Assembly: GCF_900110615.1 (NCBI RefSeq)
Contig: NZ_FOEI01000003.1
Coordinates: forward strand, 62,001-126,000
From: Flavobacterium urocaniciphilum
GTDB taxonomy: Bacteria; Bacteroidota; Bacteroidia; Flavobacteriales; Flavobacteriaceae
Length of the DNA: 64,000 nucleotides
Reading direction: 5' to 3'
Made by a program: the position numbers and the translations under genes. The notes beneath the pieces are model-generated. The model was not told where the DNA came from and ran no database searches. It was given only the letters and a program-made list of their open reading frames with translations. Positions 52,957 through 60,512 of the stretch are shown one piece after another (within the stretch, counting starts at the first letter, position 1; each line of letters starts with the position of its first letter).

Positions 52957-55617
52957 TTACAATTTATAAGTTAATGATAACATTACAATTCTTGGCAAAA
53001 TGAAGGTTTTGTTTTCAGAAATAATATAATCTGATATACTAATGTTGTTTTTTATTTTCGTATTTAAAATATTATTTACAAAAATTTCAAAAGTTAAAGG
53101 ACTATTTTTTTTGTTGTATCGTAAAGAAGAATTAGCTATTTCAAAATAGGTTTTATTATTGTTATTGTTTTTTGTTATATAGTTATCGTAATTAATTTCA
53201 AAAACAAAATCTTTTAAAAACCTAAAATTTAAAGCCGTTTCAAACGATTCATTAAAATTTTTAGATGTAGTTACTCCTTTTAAATTTCCAAATCCTTTAG
53301 TATAACCAATAGAAAAATCGGGCCATTTTTTGTTTTGAGTTCTTGCTTTTATTGTGAAAATTTGATTGGTTCTTTCATATCGAGTCAGTTCGTTATTCAC
53401 TGTTTGTAAATAATCAAACCAATTTAATAGAGCATTAAAACTTAAATTAATTTTATATATTTTTTTGGAAAAATTTCCAGCAAGCCGCCAATTATTTTCA
53501 GGATTATCTGTTAAAACAGGTGTTGAAAATTGATTAATTCCATCAATAACTAACTGATTTCTAATAGAAGTTGTTTTTTTATTATACGTTAAAAAAGCAA
53601 ACCAATTGAAACTATTAAAATACTTTCTATTAGAATAGTTTAAGGATAGATTATGAAAGGTTTCATTTTCCAATAATGCATTTCCTTTAAAAACGGTATT
53701 ATAACTTTGAAGTACATAATTATCTACATAATTATTCGCTTCAGAAAAGGAATTAACTAATTTATATTTAAAACTAGCTTTCTCATTTTCATTAAATTCA
53801 TAATCCGCATTAAATTGAGGTTGAAGTAATAATTTTGAAATAGTATTCTTAGAATTTTGAAAGGTTTTCAAGTTATAATTATGCAAATACAAAATTGGTT
53901 TTATTAAAAACTTTTTAATCTTAAATTTATATTCTAAACCAAAAAAAGCATTTGTTAAATTATATTCTAAATTATTTCCAAATCCGCCTGAATTAAAATC
54001 ATTTATATTTCCGTTGGTTAAAATTTGATTTTCAGAAGTGATTAAATCCGTTTGCCAATTACTAACTCCAATATTAGTATATAAATGATTCGCATTATTT
54101 AAAATCCAATAATGTTTCAATAAAAAATCAATGGTATTATTTTCAATTTCTTTCGTTTGATAAATTAAATATTCAGAATCGGTTTGAATAGGAATAAAAT
54201 TAGTTAAAAAAGCCTCGTTGGTTTTCCAATTTTTTTCTGGTGTACTATTTTCAAATTGATGATTTATTACAAAAGTTAAAGTGTGTTTATTTGCTATTTT
54301 TTTATGCCATTCTGCATATTGTTTAAAAATATTATTTTTAGATTTTAATAAATTCTCGAAAAAGATATTTGATAAAGTTGTACTTGTATTTAAATCTATT
54401 TTGTTATTGTTTTTTGAAAATTGATATTGTGCATTATATAACCATTTTTCATTTTTGTTTGGTTGATAATCTAATTGAACATTTGTAATATTCATTAAAT
54501 TATTTACAAAAGTATTATCGCTTTTATCTTCAAAAATAGTAGTTGCATTTTGAAAATATTGGTTTTTTGTAATGGCGTGACTTGATATAAATGTTTTTGA
54601 AAAAATACTATATCCAGTTAGATTTACTTTATTGACTTTTGTGTCCAAATTTATGGCACTAAACTGAGATTCGTTTTTAACAACATCTTTATTGTCATTT
54701 GCTAAAGAATACAAATTTGTTAACGATTTTCTTTCGTTTAAAAAGCTGCTATAACCGCCACTAAAACGCATTACATCTTCATATGTAAAAGTACTTTTAC
54801 CAATTGTATTAATATCACCGATATATCCAACATTAATTTTTGGTGCATAATAGAACAAACCAGCATGTACTAAATTAAAATTATTATCATTAGCAATTTC
54901 AGCTGCGCCTTGAATATCTCCAAAAACAAATTTCAATTTGTCTTTTTTCAGTTTCACATTCATGGCTAGTTGATCACTTTCGGAAACTTCTTTTAGCACA
55001 CCGTTTGCTGAGAAATTATCAATAAATTCAATTTTATCTAGTGCATCGGCAGGAATATTTTCAACAGCCAATTTAGAGCCACCACCAAAAAAATTACGGT
55101 TTTCTACCATGGTTTGCGTTACTTTTTTACCTTGAAAAGTAACACCTCCATTTTTGTCTACTTCTACTCCTGGCATTTTTTCCAAGGCTTCTTTTAGTTT
55201 ACGTTCGTTGCCGTTAGTAAACGATTTTACATTAAAAGTAACCGTGTCTTTTTTAATTTCTATGGGTTTGTATTCGTATTTTATTACGATTTCTTCAATT
55301 TTATTTTCTTTTGGCTTTAAAATAAAATCATAAATTTTGTTTTCAGAATTGGCTTCGAAAATTAGTTTTTGTTCATGATAACCTATATAAGAAACAGTTA
55401 TTTCGTAGGTTGTATTTGTATCTAATGTTAATGAATATTCTCCTTTACTATTAGCAGTTGAAAATTTTAAATTTTTACCATTACTCGTTGGTAAAGCTAT
55501 AATATTGGCATTTGCTAAAGTTTGATTGGTTACATTTATTACTTTACCAATTAAAGTTGATTGTGAATGACAAATACTGCATATTATAAAAAATACAATT
55601 ACTAAAAAAAACCTCAT
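52957..55617 (-). CDS. Outer-membrane beta-barrel protein with carboxypeptidase-like and plug-like domains
   Basis: 886 residues. Signal peptide MRFFLVIVFFIICSICHSQ, then a carboxypeptidase D regulatory-like domain (about 20-105: IGKVINVTNQTLANANIIALP, ITVSYIGYHEQKLIF). A plug-like domain follows (about 115-230: LKEALEKMPGVEVDKNGGVTFQGKKVTQTMVENRNFFGGG, IEFIDNFSANGVLKEV), then a long barrel (about 235-886) ending in YKL. It belongs to the TonB-dependent-receptor-like family that pairs with GLPGLI proteins, the next gene 11 bp upstream. There is no clear TonB box; the substrate is unknown, possibly peptide or metal. High Asn/Lys content reflects AT bias. Confidence 0.88.
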   Translation of the reverse strand: MRFFLVIVFFIICSICHSQSTLIGKVINVTNQTLANANIIALPTSNGKNLKFSTANSKGEYSLTLDTNTTYEITVSYIGYHEQKLIFEANSENKIYDFILKPKENKIEEIVIKYEYKPIEIKKDTVTFNVKSFTNGNERKLKEALEKMPGVEVDKNGGVTFQGKKVTQTMVENRNFFGGGSKLAVENIPADALDKIEFIDNFSANGVLKEVSESDQLAMNVKLKKDKLKFVFGDIQGAAEIANDNNFNLVHAGLFYYAPKINVGYIGDINTIGKSTFTYEDVMRFSGGYSSFLNERKSLTNLYSLANDNKDVVKNESQFSAINLDTKVNKVNLTGYSIFSKTFISSHAITKNQYFQNATTIFEDKSDNTFVNNLMNITNVQLDYQPNKNEKWLYNAQYQFSKNNNKIDLNTSTTLSNIFFENLLKSKNNIFKQYAEWHKKIANKHTLTFVINHQFENSTPEKNWKTNEAFLTNFIPIQTDSEYLIYQTKEIENNTIDFLLKHYWILNNANHLYTNIGVSNWQTDLITSENQILTNGNINDFNSGGFGNNLEYNLTNAFFGLEYKFKIKKFLIKPILYLHNYNLKTFQNSKNTISKLLLQPQFNADYEFNENEKASFKYKLVNSFSEANNYVDNYVLQSYNTVFKGNALLENETFHNLSLNYSNRKYFNSFNWFAFLTYNKKTTSIRNQLVIDGINQFSTPVLTDNPENNWRLAGNFSKKIYKINLSFNALLNWFDYLQTVNNELTRYERTNQIFTIKARTQNKKWPDFSIGYTKGFGNLKGVTTSKNFNESFETALNFRFLKDFVFEINYDNYITKNNNNNKTYFEIANSSLRYNKKNSPLTFEIFVNNILNTKIKNNISISDYIISENKTFILPRIVMLSLTYKL

Positions 55618-55628
55618 TTAATCTTTAC

Positions 55629-56324
55629 TTATTGTTCTTGGAGTTTTTTTATTTTTTCTTCGAATTCTTTTTCATCAATTATAGTGAGCTTTTCTTTATC
55701 AAAAGTTACAGTTTCATTGCTGTTCAAATTTATAGATTTTGCTCCATAAACATGATTTCTTACTTGTAATTCTAAAATTAAACCTGGCAAATTTCCATAA
55801 CCATTAGGACCAAATTGCAAAGGAATTTCAGGACAATACCATGCAGTTACTGGATGCTTAAAAGTTTTCAATCCGTTAGTTACCTCATATATATTTGTTG
55901 CTTTATAACATTTAAAATTCTCTATAGTTTTAGTTTCTGTTGTTAATACCCAATTACTTTTTAAAGGTTTTTTCACAAAAGTCTTACTTCCAAATAATAA
56001 GGATTGACTATAAATTGAATCTTTGTCGGAAAAACTTTCGCCAGTATAACTAAAAAATGAAAGATATCCTAAGGTAGAGGTTGAAGTTTGACCAAAAGTA
56101 ATTGATTTTATTTGTGTAAAATTTGATATGGAATCATTAATAGTTAATTTAAATCTAAATGTTGGTGCGTTTAATTTAGCTTCTTCAAAAAGATTTCTCA
56201 AATTTTGGTTATTTTTAAATAATTCCTTCTCATCTTGTAATTCAACTCCATATGTTACAATAACATTTTGTGATTTTACTGAAATAAATATAGTTAAAAA
56301 TAATAGGCAATAAATTTTTCTCAT
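55629..56324 (-). CDS. GLPGLI family protein
   Basis: 231 residues with a signal peptide (MRKIYCLLFLTIFISVKSQ). The family-defining motif is present as YGNLPGLILELQ (variant NLPGLI at about 187-192), preceded by the conserved HPVTAWYCPEIPLQFGP strand. GLPGLI proteins are periplasmic or surface proteins of Bacteroidota found beside TonB-like outer-membrane receptors; their function is unknown. Here it is 11 bp before the barrel gene on the same strand and surely cotranscribed, which fits the family pattern. Confidence 0.9.
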   Translation of the reverse strand: MRKIYCLLFLTIFISVKSQNVIVTYGVELQDEKELFKNNQNLRNLFEEAKLNAPTFRFKLTINDSISNFTQIKSITFGQTSTSTLGYLSFFSYTGESFSDKDSIYSQSLLFGSKTFVKKPLKSNWVLTTETKTIENFKCYKATNIYEVTNGLKTFKHPVTAWYCPEIPLQFGPNGYGNLPGLILELQVRNHVYGAKSINLNSNETVTFDKEKLTIIDEKEFEEKIKKLQEQ

Positions 56325-56338
56325 ATTATATAATTAAA

Positions 56339-56366
56339 ATTGGTATAGCTTGTTAACTATACCAAT
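56339..56366 (-). terminator. Hairpin between the 87-residue gene and the GLPGLI gene
   Basis: ATTGGTATAG pairs with CTATACCAAT around an 8-nt loop; on the minus strand TTTAATT follows. Likely terminator of the small gene. Confidence 0.6.
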
Positions 56367-56373
56367 TATTTTT

Positions 56374-56637
56374 TTATTCTGCACTAACAAATTTTGAACT
56401 CATACACCAAAAATAAATATGATATGCCATTCCTGAAGCATCAGCATGACTGAAACCATCACCCCTTGCAGCTAAGTATGCAATTTGTCTTTCCGCGTCG
56501 CAATTTCTTTCTTGTGCTTTTTTACTTTTTTTATCAGTTTTATTACTTTTCTTGTTTTCAGTTTTTGGTTTTACTTCAGCAATAGAAGTTACTGAAAAAG
56601 CAACTAGTGCAATAACACTAAATAACATTTTTTTCAT
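56374..56637 (-). CDS. Small exported protein of 87 residues, unknown function
   Basis: 87 residues. Signal peptide MKKMLFSVIALVAFSVTSIA, a Lys/Ser/Thr-rich linker (about 22-44, KPKTENKKSNKTDKKSKKAQ) and a compact C-terminal part with two cysteines (RNCDAERQIAYLAARGDGFSHADASGMAYHIYFWCMSSKF). The C-terminal motif with AxxxA spacing and paired Cys suggests a small helical disulfide-linked domain. I recognise no family. The gene has its own terminator and an upstream hairpin, so it appears to be an independent transcript rather than part of the GLPGLI unit. Confidence 0.7.
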   Translation of the reverse strand: MKKMLFSVIALVAFSVTSIAEVKPKTENKKSNKTDKKSKKAQERNCDAERQIAYLAARGDGFSHADASGMAYHIYFWCMSSKFVSAE

Positions 56638-56665
56638 AAATTTGTGTTTAAATTAATTAATAATT

Positions 56666-56711
56666 GCAGTCGTGTAACAAGGCCAATTGTAAAATCACGG
56701 CTGCTTTTTTT
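56666..56711 (+). terminator. Hairpin with T-run pointing to the plus strand, in the leader of the 87-residue gene
   Basis: GCAGTCGTG (56666-56674) pairs with CACGGCTGC (56696-56704), with inner ACAA/TTGT pairing, then seven T. It has terminator form on the plus strand, where no gene is known; on the minus strand it would sit 29 bases before the ATG as a leader hairpin. Confidence 0.5.
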
Positions 56712-56805
56712 AGATTTTCTGTACAAAAACAACGCAAATTTAAAAAAAACAAAATTAATTTTTGAAATAATTGTAGTTTTATTTTTACAAAAAAAATTAC
56801 TAAAT

Positions 56806-56840
56806 AAAAAAACCTGTTACATCATAAAATGTAACAGGTT
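56806..56840 (-). terminator. Terminator after trhO (second AACCTGTTACA copy)
   Basis: AACCTGTTACA pairs with TGTAACAGGTT; on the minus strand TTTTTTTATTT follows. Stem identical to that at 52903-52943. Confidence 0.8.
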
Positions 56841-56861
56841 CATAATTAGTTTTTTTTAAAA

Positions 56862-58235
56862 TTATAATCTATAAATTTTATCTGAAAGTCGGATTCTAAA
56901 AGGCACCGCAAAAGTAACTTTATCACCAACATTTGCTACTGCACTTTCCTGACCGTTTACAAACATTTTTTCAATTGTAAGTTTTTCTTCTCCTGTAGTT
57001 GGACCAACAATTAAAACCGTATCATTTACTTTTAATTCTTGTTTTTCAATTAAAAACTGAGCAATACTCGACTTTGTAAAATAATGTTCTGCTTTTCCAA
57101 GTAATGTTTTTTTAATTTTAATTTTTTGTCTGATTTGAATCGGTTTTTCACTAATCATTTCAGCCGGACTCGCTTTTGCTAAAGCCACATCAGACAATTC
57201 ACCTGAGTGTTTGAATTTTAGGTTTTCCGATTTTCCTTTTCTAAAAATCATGTTGCCATTTTTCACACCACGACGCAATTTTACTTGCTCTACCAACGGC
57301 ATGTGAATAATTTCCTGACAAGCTGTAGAACAACAATTTTCCATAGTTGCTTTACATTCATCACATTGAATGAATAATAAATGACAACCTTCGTTTTCAC
57401 AATTGGTATGATTATCACAAGGTTTACCGCATTGGTGACATTGAGAAATAATATCGTCAGTAATACGTTCACCTAAACGATGATCGAATACGAAGTTTTT
57501 TCCAATAAATTTACTTTCTAAACCTTCTTCTTTAATTTGTTTAGCATAGTTGATAATACCACCTTCTAATTGAAAAACATTTTTAAAACCTTGGTGTTTG
57601 AAGAATGCAGAAGCTTTTTCGCAACGAATTCCACCCGTACAATACATAACCAAGTTTTTATCTTCTTTAAAATCTTTTAATTGTTCGTTGATAATGGGTA
57701 AACTTTCTCGGAATGTTTCTACATCTGGAGTTATAGCTCCTTTAAAATGTCCGATTTCACTTTCGTAATGATTTCTAAAATCAACAACAATAGTATTCGG
57801 ATCTTCTAAAATATCATTAAATTCTTTTGCTTTTAAGTGTACACCAATATTTGTAACATCAAAGGTTTCATCATTTAATCCATCAGCAACAATTTTGTCT
57901 CTAACTTTAACCGTTAGTTTTAAGAAAGAATGATCGTCGTGTTCTACTGCTACATTCAAACGAATCCCTTTCATAAAATCATAAGCTTCTAACGTATCGC
58001 GAAAAGCTTCAAAATTATGTGCTGGAACCGACATTTGAGCATTAATACCTTCGTGAGCTACATAGGTTCTACCCAAAGCTCCAAGCTGGTCCCAAACTAG
58101 GAATAAATCGTTTCTAAATTGTTGTGGATTTTCAATTTTGGCGTACGCATAAAAAGAAAGAGTAAGTCTGTTTTCTCCAGCCTCATCAATAAGTTGTGCT
58201 CTTTCCTCTGCGCTTAAAGTGTTATACAGTTGCAT
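56862..58235 (-). CDS. trhO: tRNA uridine(34) hydroxylase TrhO with an added U32-type C-terminal domain
   Basis: 457 residues, about 100 longer than classical TrhO (YceA). The N-terminal TrhO-specific domain (about 1-95, RTYVAHEGINAQMSVP) precedes a rhodanese domain (about 130-235) with active C199 in MYCTGGIRCEKA. A Cys-rich segment (about 274-318, CHQCGKPCDNHTNCENEGC) follows. The tail (about 375-457, FLIEKQELKVNDTVLIVGPTTG to LSDKIYRL) resembles the C-terminal domain of peptidase-U32 tRNA hydroxylases (TrhP). TrhO uses oxygen to make 5-hydroxyuridine at tRNA position 34. The extra domain may help bind tRNA; this is inference. Confidence 0.9.
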   Translation of the reverse strand: MQLYNTLSAEERAQLIDEAGENRLTLSFYAYAKIENPQQFRNDLFLVWDQLGALGRTYVAHEGINAQMSVPAHNFEAFRDTLEAYDFMKGIRLNVAVEHDDHSFLKLTVKVRDKIVADGLNDETFDVTNIGVHLKAKEFNDILEDPNTIVVDFRNHYESEIGHFKGAITPDVETFRESLPIINEQLKDFKEDKNLVMYCTGGIRCEKASAFFKHQGFKNVFQLEGGIINYAKQIKEEGLESKFIGKNFVFDHRLGERITDDIISQCHQCGKPCDNHTNCENEGCHLLFIQCDECKATMENCCSTACQEIIHMPLVEQVKLRRGVKNGNMIFRKGKSENLKFKHSGELSDVALAKASPAEMISEKPIQIRQKIKIKKTLLGKAEHYFTKSSIAQFLIEKQELKVNDTVLIVGPTTGEEKLTIEKMFVNGQESAVANVGDKVTFAVPFRIRLSDKIYRL

Positions 58236-58294
58236 GCTATAAACGTTTAAGTGAGATAAATATTTTAACGAACTCTAAATGGAAGAATTCGCGG

Positions 58295-58302
58295 CAAAGG
58301 TA
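58295..58302 (-). promoter_or_regulatory. Putative -7 element for trhO
   Basis: Minus strand TACCTTTG followed by C, an exact TAnnTTTG match about 60 bp before the start. Confidence 0.5.
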
Positions 58303-58347
58303 AAAATATTTTTTAATTATCTAAAAATTAGAAACATATTAACAATG

Positions 58348-58378
58348 TTTGTACCGATAAAAAAAAACTGTATTTTTA
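58348..58378 (+). promoter_or_regulatory. Promoter of recA
   Basis: TTTG (58348-58351), 19-bp spacer, TATTTTTA (58371-58378), 16 bp before the ATG. No LexA-like dyad was recognised. Confidence 0.5.
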
Positions 58379-58394
58379 CGAAAAATTAAATATT

Positions 58395-59399
58395 ATGAGC
58401 ACGGAAAAAGAAGCAAAATTAAAAGCCTTACAACTTACATTAGACAAATTAGACAAAACTTACGGTAAAGGAACTGTAATGAAAATGGGAGATTCTGCTG
58501 TTGAAGAAGTAGAAGTGATCTCTTCAGGTTCATTAGGAGTAGATATCGCATTAGGAGTAAATGGTTATCCAAAAGGAAGAATCATCGAAATATACGGGCC
58601 AGAATCTTCTGGTAAAACAACCTTAACATTACATGCTATTGCTGAAACACAAAAAGCAGGTGGAATTGCAGCCTTTATTGATGCTGAACATGCATTCGAC
58701 CGTTTTTATGCTGAGAAATTAGGAATCGACATCGATAACTTAATTATTTCTCAACCAGATAATGGAGAGCAAGCCTTAGAAATTGCTGAAAGTTTAATTC
58801 GTTCTGGAGCTGTTGATATTGTAGTAATTGACTCAGTTGCTGCTTTAACTCCGAAAAGTGAAATTGAAGGTGATATGGGAGATAGCAAAATGGGATTACA
58901 TGCCCGTTTGATGTCACAAGCATTGAGAAAATTAACAGGAACAATTCATAAAACAAAGTGTACAGTATTTTTCATCAACCAGTTGAGAGATAAAATTGGT
59001 GTAATGTTTGGAAGTCCAGAAACTACAACTGGAGGTAATGCACTTAAGTTTTATGCATCTGTGCGTTTAGACATCAGACGTTCTTCTCAAATTAAAGACG
59101 GAGAAAATGTTATTGGAAACAGAACCAAAGTTAAAATCGTAAAAAACAAAGTGGCGCCACCATTTAAAACAGCTGAATTCGACATCATGTATGGAGAAGG
59201 TGTTTCTAAAGTAGGTGAAATTTTAGATTTAGCGGTTGATTTTGAAATTATTAAGAAAAGTGGATCTTGGTTTAGTTATGGTGAAACAAAATTAGGACAA
59301 GGACGTGATTCTGTTAAACAATTGATCAAAGATAATCCAGAATTAATGGATGAATTAGAAGTTAAAATAAAAGCGTTTTTAAAAGAACAAGAAGCATAA
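58395..59399 (+). CDS. recA: Recombinase RecA
   Basis: 334 residues. A DNA-dependent ATPase that forms filaments on single-stranded DNA for strand exchange. Walker [10 protein letters not shown] (about 66-74), the L1 region ([25 protein letters not shown]), Walker [13 protein letters not shown], and L2 ([35 protein letters not shown]) are intact. The C-terminal acidic tail is short compared with E. coli RecA, as is usual in Bacteroidota. It is transcribed alone from a good promoter to a good terminator. The regulator recX is far away at 4060. Confidence 0.98.
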   Translation: MSTEKEAKLKALQLTLDKLDKTYGKGTVMKMGDSAVEEVEVISSGSLGVDIALGVNGYPKGRIIEIYGPESSGKTTLTLHAIAETQKAGGIAAFIDAEHAFDRFYAEKLGIDIDNLIISQPDNGEQALEIAESLIRSGAVDIVVIDSVAALTPKSEIEGDMGDSKMGLHARLMSQALRKLTGTIHKTKCTVFFINQLRDKIGVMFGSPETTTGGNALKFYASVRLDIRRSSQIKDGENVIGNRTKVKIVKNKVAPPFKTAEFDIMYGEGVSKVGEILDLAVDFEIIKKSGSWFSYGETKLGQGRDSVKQLIKDNPELMDELEVKIKAFLKEQEA

Positions 59400-59404
59400 A
59401 AATT

Positions 59405-59430
59405 AAAAATCATCCAATTGGATGATTTTT
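59405..59430 (+). terminator. Intrinsic terminator after recA
   Basis: AAAAATCATCC pairs with GGATGATTTTT, 4-nt loop, extended T-run. Confidence 0.88.
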
Positions 59431-59491
59431 TTTTGAAACTGACGCAACCTTTTTGTAATTTATGCATCTAATAATATAAACCCTAAATGAA

Positions 59492-59902
59492 ATGAAAAAA
59501 TTAATTGCCTTATTTAGTATGATTTTTATTATTACTTCATGTTCATTAGAAAGTAATAATCAGAATATTTATTATGAATTATTGCCTGTAGATTCGTATG
59601 TAATGCCAGCAGAATTTCATGTAAATACAGAAAATTTAATTGTAGTTAAATTTAAAAGACCAACAACTTGTCATGCATTTGATCATTTTTATTATGAATT
59701 AGATGATTTCACAAGAACGGTAGCAATACAAAGTATTGTAATAGAAGGAAATAGTGGATGTACAGCTTTGACAAATGAAATAGCAGAACAAACTTTAAGG
59801 TTTAAGCCTACTGAAACAGGTACTTATACTTTTAAATTTTGGAAAGGAAAAGATTCAAATGGACAAAATCTTTTTGAAGAAGTTGTAATTGATGTTATAT
59901 AA
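59492..59902 (+). CDS. Small lipoprotein upstream of an ECF sigma factor
   Basis: 136 residues with a lipobox (IFIITSC, C17). The mature part is beta-rich: AEFHVNTENLIVVKFKRPTTCHAFDHFYYELDDFTRTVAIQSIVIEGNSGCTALTNEIAEQTLRFKPTETGTYTFKFWKG, an Ig-like sandwich with two further cysteines (in TTCHAF and GCTAL). I recognise no named family. The stop is 13 bases before the sigma factor start, so it is likely the first gene of a lipoprotein-sigma-barrel unit and a candidate periplasmic or outer-membrane partner of that system. Confidence 0.8.
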   Translation: MKKLIALFSMIFIITSCSLESNNQNIYYELLPVDSYVMPAEFHVNTENLIVVKFKRPTTCHAFDHFYYELDDFTRTVAIQSIVIEGNSGCTALTNEIAEQTLRFKPTETGTYTFKFWKGKDSNGQNLFEEVVIDVI

Positions 59903-59915
59903 TAACGCGCATTAA

Positions 59916-60455
59916 ATGATTGAAAAACTTCTACATGAATGCAAAAAAAATGATACTCGAGCTCAAGAACAGCTATATAAATTATTAGCTCCAAAGTTGT
60001 TTTCGGTTTGTTTAAAGTATTCAAGAAGTCATGAAGAAGCACAAGATAATTTTCAAGAAAGTTTTTTAATCATTTTTGAAAAATTACATCAATTTAAATC
60101 AGAAGGTTCTTTTGAAGGATGGGCAAAAAGATTAGTAATTAATTACATCTTACAACAATACCGAAAAAAAGGAACTTTTTTAGAAATCATTTCAGATAAC
60201 ATTCCGGATGTGGATGATGTTGAAATTGAAGATGAAAATGTAAGTATGGATTACTTATTAAACATCATACAAGAACTACCCGACCGATATCGTTTAGTTT
60301 TTAATTTGTATGTGGTTGATGGGTATTCGCACAAAGAAATTGCAAACATGCTTGATATAACTGATGGTACTTCGAAATCTAATTTAGCTCGTGCCAAAAT
60401 GATTTTAAAGGAAAAAATTCAGAAACAAAATACAATGCTTTCAAAAACAAAATAA
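59916..60455 (+). CDS. ECF-type RNA polymerase sigma factor
   Basis: 179 residues. Region 2 (about 8-85) has LKYSRSHEEAQDNFQESFLIIFEKLHQFKSEGSFEGWAKRLVINYILQQYRKK, the core-binding and -10 recognition segment. After an acidic linker, region 4 (about 114-166) has LPDRYRLVFNLYVVDGYSHKEIANMLDITDGTSKSNLARAKMILKEKI, a helix-turn-helix for -35 binding. It would direct a small regulon in answer to envelope signals. It lies 13 bp after a lipoprotein gene and 57 bp before a gene for a membrane protein with an anti-sigma-like head, the expected regulatory partner. Confidence 0.93.
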   Translation: MIEKLLHECKKNDTRAQEQLYKLLAPKLFSVCLKYSRSHEEAQDNFQESFLIIFEKLHQFKSEGSFEGWAKRLVINYILQQYRKKGTFLEIISDNIPDVDDVEIEDENVSMDYLLNIIQELPDRYRLVFNLYVVDGYSHKEIANMLDITDGTSKSNLARAKMILKEKIQKQNTMLSKTK

Positions 60456-60512
60456 AATCGCAAGTAAAAAAGCGATACGTTTTGTTACCGCTTAAAAATA
60501 TTTTTTAAACTA

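Noticed and set aside
56644..56859. 71-codon plus-strand open frame across the trhO terminator
   Set aside because: It crosses two hairpins and AT-rich noncoding DNA, and its translation is Lys/Asn/Ile-rich without features.
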